Positions 1 to 8,390 of a DNA stretch of 64,000 nucleotides are shown piece after piece. The position numbers were made by a program, and so were the translations under genes. How positions within the stretch are numbered: the first letter of the stretch is position 1; the number at the start of each line of letters is the position of its first letter. Source of the DNA: Planctomycetota bacterium (GTDB taxonomy: Bacteria; Planctomycetota; MHYJ01; WSZJ01; JACPWG01); assembly GCA_016197205.1 (NCBI GenBank), contig JACPWG010000022.1:83130-147129 (forward strand), read 5' to 3'. A model generated the notes under the pieces. It made no database searches, was not told the DNA's origin, and saw nothing but the letters and a program-made list of their open reading frames with translations.

Positions 1-1118
1 CCCATCTCGAACATGTCGGCCGCGGGCGCCATCGCGATGTCCGCCTGGCCGGCGCGCGCGAGCATGTCGCGGACGATGTCGCTGGAGCCGGACTCGACGC
101 AGGCCTGGTTGACCGAGCCGGTGAGAACGTAGGCGGCGCCGAGCGCGAAGGCCGCCGCGGCGGAGGCGGGCGTGGAGATGCCGCCGGCGGCGCCGATGCG
201 GGGCGTCTCGTCGTAGCGTTGCTCCGCGTGGATGCGGTCCCGGAGGGCGAGAAAGCTCGGGAGCATCGTGACGAGCGGCCGGTTGTCCGTGTGCCCCGCG
301 GAGTCGGCCTCCGCCGTAAGGTCGTCGGCCATGGGGACGCGCGCGGCCAGCTCCGCCTGCGCCTGCGTGAGGCGTCCGGCCGCGACCAGCTCGCGCAGGA
401 AGCCGTCCGGCGGCGGCGAGAGGAACTTGCGCGCGACCTCGACGCGCGAAGCCTTGGCCACCACGCGATTCGGGGTGACGATGCGGCCGGAGGCGTCCCG
501 GTGGATCCCCGCGGTCCGGTAGCGGACGATGGAGAGCGTGAGGTCGAGGTATGCGGAGGCCTCGACGAGGCGAACGCCGCGACGCAGAAAGAGGTCGACC
601 AGGGCCGCCTCGAGGTCGGGATCGTTCGGGCTGTGGATCAGGTTGACGCCATAGGGGAGCTCGCCGAGGTCTGGCTGAAGGCGATCGAGGGCCGCCTCCA
701 CGGCAGGCAGGGAGAGCCCGGCGGCGCCGAAAAAGGCGAGCATCCCGGCGCGGCTCAGCGACTCCACGAGCTCGACGGAGCCGATGCCGTTCGCCATCGC
801 CCCCGCGACGTAAGGGTAGCGCACCCGGTGGGCGGCGGCGAACCGTGGATCGCCGAGGCTCTCCGGGGGACAGCCGGGGACGTAGGCCAGGATCGGGTAG
901 CTCCCGTGGGCCGCGGCCTCTTCCCCGAAAACGGCCGTCCCGCGCGTCGCCACGGCGGGCCCGCCCTCGCTCTCCACCACGTAGAAGGGCGCGCGGACGC
1001 GGCGCAGGGCTTGGACCAGGGCGTCGTTCCCGGACCGGGGCGGTGCGGCACTCGGCGTCCAGCCGCCGAGAGGCGCCGAGGTGGCGGCGGAGGTCGAAGG
1101 ACTGAGCGCGGTCGCCAC
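1..1118 (-). CDS. pfaD: PfaD family enoyl reductase (3' end outside window)
   Basis: The reverse strand is open from a GTG at 1118 to the left edge (about 372 codons), so the C-terminus is missing. GGAGAG lies just upstream of the GTG. The translation contains family landmarks: YPYVAGAMANGIGS near residue 105, LPYGVNLIHSP near 155, then RIGAAGGISTPASAAAAFALGA and, at the edge, DIAMAPAADMFEMG, a TIM-barrel flavin oxidoreductase pattern. PfaD is the FMN-dependent enoyl reductase of Pfa-type polyunsaturated fatty acid synthases; the same family also serves other secondary lipid synthases. Its partner synthase would lie to the left of the window. Family call firm; the lipid made is unknown. Confidence 0.9.
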   Translation of the reverse strand, partial: MATALSPSTSAATSAPLGGWTPSAAPPRSGNDALVQALRRVRAPFYVVESEGGPAVATRGTAVFGEEAAAHGSYPILAYVPGCPPESLGDPRFAAAHRVRYPYVAGAMANGIGSVELVESLSRAGMLAFFGAAGLSLPAVEAALDRLQPDLGELPYGVNLIHSPNDPDLEAALVDLFLRRGVRLVEASAYLDLTLSIVRYRTAGIHRDASGRIVTPNRVVAKASRVEVARKFLSPPPDGFLRELVAAGRLTQAQAELAARVPMADDLTAEADSAGHTDNRPLVTMLPSFLALRDRIHAEQRYDETPRIGAAGGISTPASAAAAFALGAAYVLTGSVNQACVESGSSDIVRDMLARAGQADIAMAPAADMFEM

Positions 1119-1161
1119 GAGGACTCTCCGGGTTGGAGGGAAACCGAAAATCGGGCGGAGG

Positions 1162-1190
1162 AATATAGCATTGAGCACGGGCAAAAGCAA
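1162..1190 (-). promoter_or_regulatory. sigma70-type promoter of pfaD
   Basis: On the reverse strand TTGCTT (1185-1190) and TATATT (1162-1167) are separated by exactly 17 bp. The predicted start is about 40 nt upstream of the pfaD GTG. Confidence 0.6.
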
Positions 1191-1394
1191 CTCCAACCCC
1201 AAGTCCCAAATTCAGGCGAGAGGAACCCCGCTTGGTGGGTCGGGCCCGGCGCCCGCGGTCGGGCCGGGGGGCCGCCGTGCTCCCCGCTCCCCTGGCACAG
1301 CGGCTTGCGTCTCGACCTTCGTGCGAGCCCGCCGACCCAAGTTCGACCCGGCATGCGCTGTTGGCGTTGGAAATTGGAGTTGGAGTGTCTTGGA

Positions 1395-1580
1395 TCCCTA
1401 CCGTTCGACTTCTTGAAAGCCTGTCGCGATTTCGGAAGCCGTGCGCTCCGCCCACGGAAGGACGAGCCACCGAAGACGCCGAAGACGCCGAAGACGCCGA
1501 AGACGCCGAAGACGCCGAAGACGCCGAAGACGCCGAACGACCCGTCGTGAAATTCGGCGTCTTCAGCGTCTTCGGTGGCT
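1395..1580. repeat. Dispersed palindromic repeat, family A, copy 1
   Basis: Starts with a segment (ccctaccgttcgacttcttg and onward to about 1470) that recurs at 63823-63963. It ends in a long hairpin whose arms read agccaccgaagacgcc and ggcgtcttcggtggct. In this copy the left arm is expanded by the 9-bp tandem array. It fills most of the 640-bp gap between pfaD and the oxidoreductase gene; I see no gene in that gap. Confidence 0.8.
1472..1534. repeat. 9-bp tandem repeat (GAAGACGCC x7)
   Basis: Seven perfect head-to-tail copies of gaagacgcc sit inside the left arm of the family A element. Open reading frames through it (Lys-Thr-Pro or Glu-Asp-Ala repeats) are by-products of the repeat rather than genes. 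Confidence 0.95.
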
Positions 1581-1760
1581 ACTCATCGTCTTTGGGTTTC
1601 GGGCGCGCGCCAGCCTTGGTATCTGGAGTTGGAAGTTTGAGTCCGGTTTTTTTATGCTGGCCCCGGGCGCCCCCGCGCGGCTAGAATCGACTCCGCCCCG
1701 GGTCCCCGAGCCCGAGTCCTCACGACCACACCGCGGCCACTTCGAAGGGGAATTCTTCTC

Positions 1761-4061
1761 ATGCCCCGAGAGCCCCGCTCCCGCCGGGAGCTGGCCCACG
1801 GCTGGGTCCCGTTCGGCATCGGCGAAACCAAGCCCCACCACTATCTGGAGATGGTCAAGATCGCGTGGGAGAACCGGGACAGCCTCGGCTACGCGTGGAA
1901 GGTCCTGTCGCAGGGGGTCTGCGACGGCTGCGCGCTCGGCACGAGCGGGCTCTCCGACTGGACCATCGACGGCACGCACCTTTGCCTCATCCGGTTGAAT
2001 CTCCTCCGGCTGAATACGATGGGCGCGCTCGAGCCTGCGCTGCTTGCCGACGCGGCGGCGCTCCGGCGGCGGACGTCGAAGGAACTCCGTGCCCTCGGGC
2101 GCATCCCCTATCCCATGCGGAGGCTGCTCGGAGAGGCGGGTTTCACGCGCGTTTCTTGGGAAGAGCTGTGGGCGGACGTCGGCGCGCGCTGGCGTGGGTT
2201 TGCCCCCGAGCGGACGGCGCTGTATCTCACGAGCCGGGGGATCACGAACGAGGTCTACTACGTCGCGCAGAAAGTGATGCGCTTCCTCGGCTCGAGCAAC
2301 GTCGATAACAGCGCGCGGCTCTGCCACGCCCCCAGCACGGGCGCGCTCAAGGCCACGCTCGGCGTTGCCGCGACGACCTGCTCCTACCGGGACTGGTACG
2401 AGGCCGACTTGATCGTCTTCTTCGGGTCGAATCCGGCGAACGACCAGCCGGTCACGATGAAGTACCTCGCCGAGGCGCGGCGACGCGGGGCGCGGGTGCT
2501 CTCCGTGAACGCGTATCGCGAACCGGGGCTGGAGCGCTACTGGGTCCCCTCGAACTGGGATTCGGCGCTCTTCGGCACGCGCATCGTCGATCGGACGTTC
2601 CTGGTGAAGGTGGGCGGCGACCTCGCCTTTCTCACCGCCGCGCAGAAGGTGCTCGTTGCGCACGGCCGGCAGAAACGGGAGTTCATTGACGCGGCGACCA
2701 CGGGCTTCCCGGAACTGGCGGCCGCGCTCGAGCGCGAGCCCATGGACGTGTTGCTGGCCCGGTGCGGCGCGACGGCGGCGGACGTGGAGGCCTTCGCGCG
2801 CGAGGTGGGGACCGCGGACCGCGGGATCTTCGTCTGGTCGATGGGGATCACGCAGCACGCGGGCGCGGTGGACACCGTGAAGGGGATCGTGAACCTCGGG
2901 CTGCTGCGCGAGTTCGTCGGGCGACCGGGGACGGGGATGATGCCGATCCGCGGACACTCCGGCGTGCAGGGCGGCGCGGAGATGGGCGCGTACGCGACCG
3001 CGCTCCCCGGAGGGCTGCCGGTCACGGAGGAGAACGCGCGCCGGTTCTCGGAGCTGTGGGGCTTCAAGGTGCCTGCGGCGAAGGGGCTTTCCGCGGTCGA
3101 CATGATCGAGGCGGCGGGCGAAGGGCGGCTCGACGGGTTCTACTGCATCGGCGGCAATTTCCTGGAGACGCTGCCGCAGCCGGAGCGGGTCGAGGCCGCG
3201 CTCGGGCGCATCCCGCTGCGACTGCACTCCGACATCGTCGTCACCTCGCAGATGCTCGTCGAACCGGCGGAGGTCGTCTACCTGCTGCCTGCGCGCACGC
3301 GGTACGAGCAGAAGGACGGCGGGACGGAGACCACGACGGAGCGACGGGTTATTTTTTCGCCGCACATCGCCGGGCACGACATCGGGGAGGCGCGGTCGGA
3401 GTGGGAGCTGCTGCTCGACCTCGCGAAGGCGGTGCGGCCGGAGGCGTTCGAGAAGGTGCGGTTCGGGAGCGGCGCGGAGATCCGCGCCGACATCGAGCGG
3501 GCGGTGCCGTTCTATGCGGGGATCGCGGGCCTGGCGAAGCAGGGGGACCAGTTCCAGTGGGGCGGGCCGATGCTGTGCGCGGAGCGGCGGTTTCCGACTT
3601 CGGACGGCAAGGCGCATTTCCAGCCGGTCGCGGTGTCGGGGGGGCCCGGGGGCGGGGCGGGCGGCGCGGGCGGCGCGGGCGGGGTTTGCGGCGGGAGCGG
3701 GGCCGGAGCGGGGGCGGGGTCGGCGGCGACCTTCGTCCTGGCCACGCGGCGCGGGAAGCAGTTCAACTCGATGATCCAGGCCAATCGCGACTCGCTCACC
3801 GGCGCGGAGCGGGATCACGTGTTCGTGTCCCCGACCGACGCGGCGCGGCTCGGGCTGGCGACGGGCGACCCGATCGTGCTCCGCAACGCGACGGGCGAGT
3901 TTCGCGGGCGGGCCTTCGTCGCCGACGTGGCCGTCGGCACGTTGCAGGGGCACTGGCCGGAGGTGAACGTTCTTCTGCCTCGCGGCGTGGTGGACGAGGC
4001 CGCGGGCATTCCCGACTACAATGCTGAAGTGACGCTGGCGCGGGCGGAGGAACGGCCTTGA
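1761..4061 (+). CDS. FdhF/YdeP family molybdopterin oxidoreductase
   Basis: A 766-residue bis-MGD type oxidoreductase, the usual length for FdhF/YdeP ('Fdhalpha-like') proteins. C54-x-x-C57 (VCDGCALG) is the only N-terminal cysteine pair seen. LCHAPSTG, IVFFGSNPANDQPV, the GRPGTGMMPIRGHSGVQGG stretch and a C-terminal dinucleotide-binding domain (FVLATRRGKQFNSM) follow. Expected function is cytoplasmic redox with formate or an unidentified substrate; I see no selenocysteine. A Gly/Ala-rich insert at about residues 626-655 joins the two large domains and is probably a flexible linker. The product probably needs fdhD at 8391-9260, which encodes the sulfurtransferase that matures such enzymes. 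Substrate cannot be told from sequence. Confidence 0.88.
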   Translation: MPREPRSRRELAHGWVPFGIGETKPHHYLEMVKIAWENRDSLGYAWKVLSQGVCDGCALGTSGLSDWTIDGTHLCLIRLNLLRLNTMGALEPALLADAAALRRRTSKELRALGRIPYPMRRLLGEAGFTRVSWEELWADVGARWRGFAPERTALYLTSRGITNEVYYVAQKVMRFLGSSNVDNSARLCHAPSTGALKATLGVAATTCSYRDWYEADLIVFFGSNPANDQPVTMKYLAEARRRGARVLSVNAYREPGLERYWVPSNWDSALFGTRIVDRTFLVKVGGDLAFLTAAQKVLVAHGRQKREFIDAATTGFPELAAALEREPMDVLLARCGATAADVEAFAREVGTADRGIFVWSMGITQHAGAVDTVKGIVNLGLLREFVGRPGTGMMPIRGHSGVQGGAEMGAYATALPGGLPVTEENARRFSELWGFKVPAAKGLSAVDMIEAAGEGRLDGFYCIGGNFLETLPQPERVEAALGRIPLRLHSDIVVTSQMLVEPAEVVYLLPARTRYEQKDGGTETTTERRVIFSPHIAGHDIGEARSEWELLLDLAKAVRPEAFEKVRFGSGAEIRADIERAVPFYAGIAGLAKQGDQFQWGGPMLCAERRFPTSDGKAHFQPVAVSGGPGGGAGGAGGAGGVCGGSGAGAGAGSAATFVLATRRGKQFNSMIQANRDSLTGAERDHVFVSPTDAARLGLATGDPIVLRNATGEFRGRAFVADVAVGTLQGHWPEVNVLLPRGVVDEAAGIPDYNAEVTLARAEERP

Positions 4062-4076
4062 CCCTCGTCGCGCCGC

Positions 4077-4922
4077 CTATTTGATCGCGAACGTGAAGTC
4101 CGCCCGTGCGACCGCGCCTGCGCCGACCTGCACCTCTTGCGTGGGCTCGTCCATGAAGAACTCCCCCCAGGCCGCGAGCTTGTAGGCGCCGGGCGGGACG
4201 TCCTTCAACTCGTAGTTGCCGTCCGCGTCCGTCACCGCGAAGTAGGGGTGCTCGCACACCCAGAGGAAGCCGGACATCCACTTGTGGATCTGACACTCGA
4301 GGTGCATCAGCTCGGGGAACGGGAATTTGCGCGTGGCCGACTTTCCAGCGACGAGGGGGACGGAGAGCGTGTTCTTCATCGGAAAGGAATCGACGGTGTG
4401 CACGACGGTGTCGCTGTTCTTGAACACCACGTCCGTGTTTACGGGGGCGAGCACGAGGTGCGGGACGTACACGCACTCGAGATTGTCCACAAGCCCGGCA
4501 CCGAGGGAGTCCAGCGGCTTCCCCTTCTTGATTTCGAGGAGTCGGACGACCGCGTAGCGAAGCCCGCCGCCGGCGGACACGACCAGTTCCTCGCTCTCCA
4601 CGAACTTCTTTTTGCACTCGACAATGTCCTTGTTCAGCGGGAGCTGCTTCGGCGGCGGCACCTTGCCCGAGACGGTGACCCGGCCGCGGATCGTGCCGCC
4701 GTTCGCCACCGGCCCCCCCTCGTAGGCGCTCGCCTCCGCTTCGGCCTGAGCGGGCGCCTGCGGCTTGAGAGGCGGCGGAGGGACCGGTTCCGGTTTCCGG
4801 ATCGGCAGCGCGGGCTGCGCCGGCGCGGGTTGGGGCGGCTCCAGGCTGGCGAGGAAGGTCGGAAACAGGGCGACGAGGAGGAGCAGCCCCGCCACGAGGA
4901 AGATCGGGAGAAGGGAGCGCAT
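4077..4922 (-). CDS. Secreted cupredoxin-like protein with carboxypeptidase-regulatory-like domain
   Basis: 281 residues. An N-terminal hydrophobic segment (4-25) acts as signal or anchor and is followed by a Pro/Ala-rich linker to about residue 65. The middle part resembles a plastocyanin-type fold with a possible type 1 copper set H175 (VVHTVDS), C210, H213 and M216 (LECQIHKWM). Residues 228-281 (YFAVTDADGNYELKDVPPGAYKL) match a carboxypeptidase-regulatory-like beta domain. This arrangement is common in planctomycete-type cell-envelope proteins with no fixed function. It converges with the FdhF/YdeP gene, 15 bp between stops. Electron transfer or copper binding is inferred from the ligand pattern only. 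Confidence 0.7.
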   Translation of the reverse strand: MRSLLPIFLVAGLLLLVALFPTFLASLEPPQPAPAQPALPIRKPEPVPPPPLKPQAPAQAEAEASAYEGGPVANGGTIRGRVTVSGKVPPPKQLPLNKDIVECKKKFVESEELVVSAGGGLRYAVVRLLEIKKGKPLDSLGAGLVDNLECVYVPHLVLAPVNTDVVFKNSDTVVHTVDSFPMKNTLSVPLVAGKSATRKFPFPELMHLECQIHKWMSGFLWVCEHPYFAVTDADGNYELKDVPPGAYKLAAWGEFFMDEPTQEVQVGAGAVARADFTFAIK

Positions 4923-4953
4923 CGAGGAAAGCCTCCGATGGGGGAAGCCTCAT

Positions 4954-4982
4954 CGGATACCCGGACAGGGCCGCGCAGTCAA
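4954..4982 (-). promoter_or_regulatory. Putative promoter of the cupredoxin-like gene
   Basis: Reverse strand TTGACT (4977-4982), 17-bp spacer, then TATCCG (4954-4959), a weak -10. A CCGATG/CATCGG inverted repeat lies between it and the start codon. Confidence 0.45.
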
Positions 4983-5055
4983 GGGGAAACTGCGAGTGGC
5001 TTACGTGGACCCGCAAATGGACCCCGAGGGCGCCGGGGCAGGAGGCTGGTTTGGG

Positions 5056-6405
5056 CTACTCTTCGGCTGCCGCGAGGCGCGACAGGGCCAGGCGAAAGAG
5101 TCGCTCCGCGTCCGGATCCTGCCAAGGGCGCACGGCATTCGCGATACCCAGGGCCGCTCGGGCGTCAGCGCTTGGGACGTCGGCGAGGGCGAGGGCGGCG
5201 CGTGCGGCGGTGCGTTCGTCGGCATCGTCGAGCAGACGCGCCAAAGCCGCGATCGAGGCGGGGTCGCCGATCCGGCCGAGTGCGTCGATGGCCGTCGACC
5301 GCGCGCGCGGCTCGGTCTGCCCGGTCCCTGCCAGGCCGGCCAGGTACGGAACCGCCGAGGGCGACCGTGTGGCGCCGAGGGCGGCCAGGAGTTCGATCGG
5401 ATTCGCATCTTCGCGGGCCCGTTCGACCAGGCTTTCTACGGCGGAAACCTCGCCGAGCCGCGCGAGCGCGGCGGCCGCGGAGGCGCGCACCTCCGACGAC
5501 GGGTCTTGAAGCGCAAGGGCCAGCGCGGGCGCGACGCACGCGGACATGGGGCCGTCCACCGCCTGCGCGGCCGCCGACCTCACCTCGGGCGCCGCGTCTG
5601 CGAGCAGGGTGGCCAGGGCCGCTCCACACGCCGCACGCACGCCTGGGCGGCGGCGACTCAGCGCGGCCAGGCCGCACACCGCCTCGCACCGGAGCGAAGC
5701 GGGCAACTCCCGGTTCGTCGCGAGCCCCTCGATCCCGGAGAAACAGCCTTCGTCCGCCAGCTCGAACAGCAGATCCAGCGACACGCGCCGGACCGTCACG
5801 TCGCCCCCCGGCTCCGTTGCCTTGTCCAGCAGCGCACGTAGAGCGTCCCCATCAGCGGCGGCGCGCAATTCCGTCGCTGCACGCTCCATCTCGGCGAGGT
5901 CACCCGCCGCTGCCGCCGCGAAGAGACGCGCCACCGTCGTCCCCCCGGACGCCGCGCCCAACCTCGCTTCGGTGGCCGACGCAGACACGGTTTCGTTCGC
6001 CGCCTCCCCCCCGCTCCGCTCCGCACGGCCCTCCCCGCCGATGCCGCTCGCGTCCGCCGCGGGGACGCCGGCGCGCTGTCGAGCACGAACCGCATGCTTC
6101 GCCGGCTCGCTTCGCTCTCGTGCAAGCATCGCCCCACCCGCCTCCGTTCGGAGGCTGCGAGTCAGCCCTGCCTTGCCGTTTCGGTACGAGGCCATCTCCT
6201 CGGAAGGACCGGACTTGCCGACAGGGCCGATCGGCTTCGCGAGCAGGAAGGCCGCGAGGGCAACCAGCAGGCCGGCGACCACGAGAGCCACCCGGGCTCG
6301 CCCCCAAGCCGACCGCCATGCGCTCCCGTTGCAGGAGCGGCCCAAGCGGGCGTGCGGCGCGGTACTTTCACGCCCACGGTCGCTCTCCGATCGAGCTTGT
6401 CGCAT
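5056..6405 (-). CDS. HEAT-repeat protein with N-terminal membrane anchor
   Basis: The ATG at 6405 is preceded by AGGAGGTGG at ideal spacing and is preferred to the upstream in-frame ATG at 6510; it gives 449 residues. Residues 39-56 form one transmembrane helix. From about residue 150 to the end the protein is alpha-helical HEAT/PBS-lyase-like repeats of about 30 residues, with recurring units of the type DPSSEVRASAAAALARLG. Such repeats are protein-protein scaffolds. The repeat domain probably lies outside the cytoplasmic membrane, but topology is not proven. No catalytic residues are visible and no partner is evident next door. Confidence 0.75.
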   Translation of the reverse strand: MRQARSESDRGRESTAPHARLGRSCNGSAWRSAWGRARVALVVAGLLVALAAFLLAKPIGPVGKSGPSEEMASYRNGKAGLTRSLRTEAGGAMLARERSEPAKHAVRARQRAGVPAADASGIGGEGRAERSGGEAANETVSASATEARLGAASGGTTVARLFAAAAAGDLAEMERAATELRAAADGDALRALLDKATEPGGDVTVRRVSLDLLFELADEGCFSGIEGLATNRELPASLRCEAVCGLAALSRRRPGVRAACGAALATLLADAAPEVRSAAAQAVDGPMSACVAPALALALQDPSSEVRASAAAALARLGEVSAVESLVERAREDANPIELLAALGATRSPSAVPYLAGLAGTGQTEPRARSTAIDALGRIGDPASIAALARLLDDADERTAARAALALADVPSADARAALGIANAVRPWQDPDAERLFRLALSRLAAAEE

Positions 6406-6580
6406 GCTCCACCTCCTGGGCGCTTCGGGGGCCTCCGGATCGGGCCCCGCGCGCTTGCTTGCCGGACGAGGCTTCGGACAAGGAAAAAAAGTATCCGAGG
6501 GCCGCGGCACGCGCGCCGGCGGCCCCCGGTTAGGCCTGACCCGCTCGCCCCCAAGAGGGCGGGCGGCCCGGTGTTCGCCG

Positions 6581-7729
6581 TCACTCCAGGTTGTGCAGCC
6601 GAAGCCGCTCGATCCTCACGCTCAGGCCGGGGTTGTTGTTCGACAGCCTCGACAGGTAGTCGTTCAAGTCGAACACGATCGGCCCGTTCGTCAGGAGCTG
6701 CAGGCTCGGGCTGAACACGCGGAAGAGTTCCCGGAAGGCCAGGCTCACCCTGTCATGACCGTCGGTGTCCTGGACCGAATCGAAGAGGTCCCACAGGGTC
6801 GCGCCGACCACGAGCTCGCAATTCTGCGTCGCGGGCGCCGTGGTTCCCGCCCGGCCCGTCTCCCAGTTGAAGCCCTTGTAGAGGGGCGCGGCCGTACCGA
6901 TTCCGTTTTCGAGCATGACGGCCACGAAATTCGCCCAGCCTTCGCTCATGGCGACGCCTGGGGCCGACTCCTGGTCGAGCCTGTGCGGGCCGCCGGTGGT
7001 CCCGATCTGGACGCAGGCACTCCCGAGCAGCGCGTGACCGAGCTCGTGGTGCAGCGTGTCGAGCCCATGCCCCTGCAGGATCTGGAGGGCATGCAGCAGC
7101 GGGTTGTAGTGGCTCCAGAAGGGATCATCCGAGCCCCCGGTCGTGAGCGCCGGACGATTGAGGATCTTCAACCGGCGCGGACTCCCGACTTCGACGCCGA
7201 GCGCCCGGAACGTGGTGGCCGACGCGATGGCCCCCTGCCGGATCGTCGGGTCCGTGGTGTAAAACTCCAGTCCGAGGTCTTCGTTGACGCTCAGGGGCGA
7301 CAGGTAGTGCGTGCAGTCGATCAGGAACGGATCCCCGCCCGGGTGGCTCTGATGAAGGCACGGGGCGTTCGGCAGCGGATCCCCGTTCGGGTGCACCGCC
7401 ACCAGGTGGATGCAGGGCGTGGTCAGCGTGTCTCCGTTGGGGTGAATCTGCTCATAATGGCTGTTCCAGCCGGCCGCGACCCACCTGAGATGCGTGCACG
7501 GCACTTGGGTGCCGTCTCCGTTGGCGTGCCGTTGCCGGAGTCCATGGATGCAGGGCACGTTTGGCAGCGGGTGCCCCTGCGGGTGCAACGGATGGGTACA
7601 CGGCACCAGGATCGTGTCGCCATTCGGATGTTGCCAGAGTTCTCGATTCAAGCCGGTGACCGCGCCGTCGGCCGAGGCGATCGCCGCGAGACTCCCCGTG
7701 AGCAGCAGGCTGATGATGAAGCGTCTCAT
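6581..7729 (-). CDS. Secreted gluzincin metallopeptidase with six Cys-x-His repeats
   Basis: Start at ATG 7729 behind AGGGAG, giving 382 residues; residues 1-20 are a signal peptide. Residues 34-141 hold six degenerate repeats of consensus H-P-x-G-D-x4-5-P-C-x-H, each ending in a Cys-x-His pair (C44/H46, C60/H62, C78/H80, C106/H108, C124/H126, C139/H141). The C-terminal half has HELGH at 228-232 and a downstream EGWANF (E263), the zinc site of gluzincins, then LWDLFDS as in several secreted zincins. It is therefore probably an exported zinc peptidase. The repeat array could bind metal or cross-link, but I do not recognise it as a named domain. Catalytic call good; repeat function unknown. Confidence 0.75.
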   Translation of the reverse strand: MRRFIISLLLTGSLAAIASADGAVTGLNRELWQHPNGDTILVPCTHPLHPQGHPLPNVPCIHGLRQRHANGDGTQVPCTHLRWVAAGWNSHYEQIHPNGDTLTTPCIHLVAVHPNGDPLPNAPCLHQSHPGGDPFLIDCTHYLSPLSVNEDLGLEFYTTDPTIRQGAIASATTFRALGVEVGSPRRLKILNRPALTTGGSDDPFWSHYNPLLHALQILQGHGLDTLHHELGHALLGSACVQIGTTGGPHRLDQESAPGVAMSEGWANFVAVMLENGIGTAAPLYKGFNWETGRAGTTAPATQNCELVVGATLWDLFDSVQDTDGHDRVSLAFRELFRVFSPSLQLLTNGPIVFDLNDYLSRLSNNNPGLSVRIERLRLHNLE

Positions 7730-7903
7730 GCTTTCTCCCTCCATGCTTCCGGGTCGAAATTCTCCCGACGGCGCGGGCCCCGTGCCCGCACCCGTCACGC
7801 ATACTTCGGGAGGAGGGAGGGCAACTGCCGGGGAAAATTCGAAGCGGCTTGCGATCGTGTGGAATCTATTGGCGCATGGCGGGTTGTGACGTGGACTCGC
7901 GGG

Positions 7904-8371
7904 CGTTGACGAAGCCCAGACACGACGCCTGGGGGCGGGGGCCTCCCTCCTTCGCCCACTTGCCGTGAGCTACGGAGCGCAGCTCGGCAGTGCCGCAGCC
8001 AAGCGACGACGGAACCACAGATTTCACAGATTAACGACGATTTCACAGATTCGTAATCTGCGTAATCTCGTTGAATCTGTGACACAACAGCCCAAAAGCT
8101 TGTTTTTTTGGCAACCGTTCTCGGTGATCCCGGGGTCGACGAAACCACAGATTGCACAGATTTCACAGATTAGAATCGTCGCAAGAAAACAATCTTCGAA
8201 CGATCAGCAGCGCAGGCCGGCCCGCGCGAACGGCCGCATGGGCAGCCCCTTCAAGGTGGGTGAACGAGTCGACTCCTGCGGCACTGACCATCCACAGTCT
8301 TGAAGGGGCTGGCCGCATGGGCTACCACCCGCCGTGCCAGGGTTGACGCCTGTGTCCGAGGTTCGTCAACG
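7904..8371. repeat. Palindrome-bounded repeat, family B, copy 1 (expanded)
   Basis: Bounded by cgttgacgaagcccagacac at 7904 and gtgtccgaggttcgtcaacg ending at 8371, near-perfect inverted repeats shared with the copy at 9396-9516. The interior holds CACAGATT-type word repeats, a poly-T run and a segment (gtgggtgaacgagtcgact) that recurs inverted at 38161-38180. No gene is visible in the 660 bp between the peptidase and fdhD. Confidence 0.75.
8011..8177. repeat. CACAGATT word-repeat clusters
   Basis: Two clusters (8013-8093 and 8143-8177) of accacagattTCACAGATT-like units, separated by about 50 bp. Such strings are frequent intergenic repeats in several high-G+C environmental phyla. They lie inside the family B element. 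Confidence 0.8.
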
Positions 8372-8390
8372 GGACGCCGGCGTTTTCGTG

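Noticed and set aside
1472..1534. Possible CRISPR array
   Set aside because: Units are 9 bp and perfectly contiguous, without spacers.
219..1550. 443-residue plus-strand frame
   Set aside because: It is antisense to pfaD and then runs through the 9-bp tandem array; low-complexity translation only.
1563..3953. 796-residue minus-strand frame opposite the FdhF/YdeP gene
   Set aside because: Arg/Pro/Ala-rich shadow; the plus frame carries the full enzyme.
1761..4061. Selenocysteine-containing formate dehydrogenase
   Set aside because: No in-frame TGA is present in the gene, and the sequence fits the FdhF/YdeP branch.
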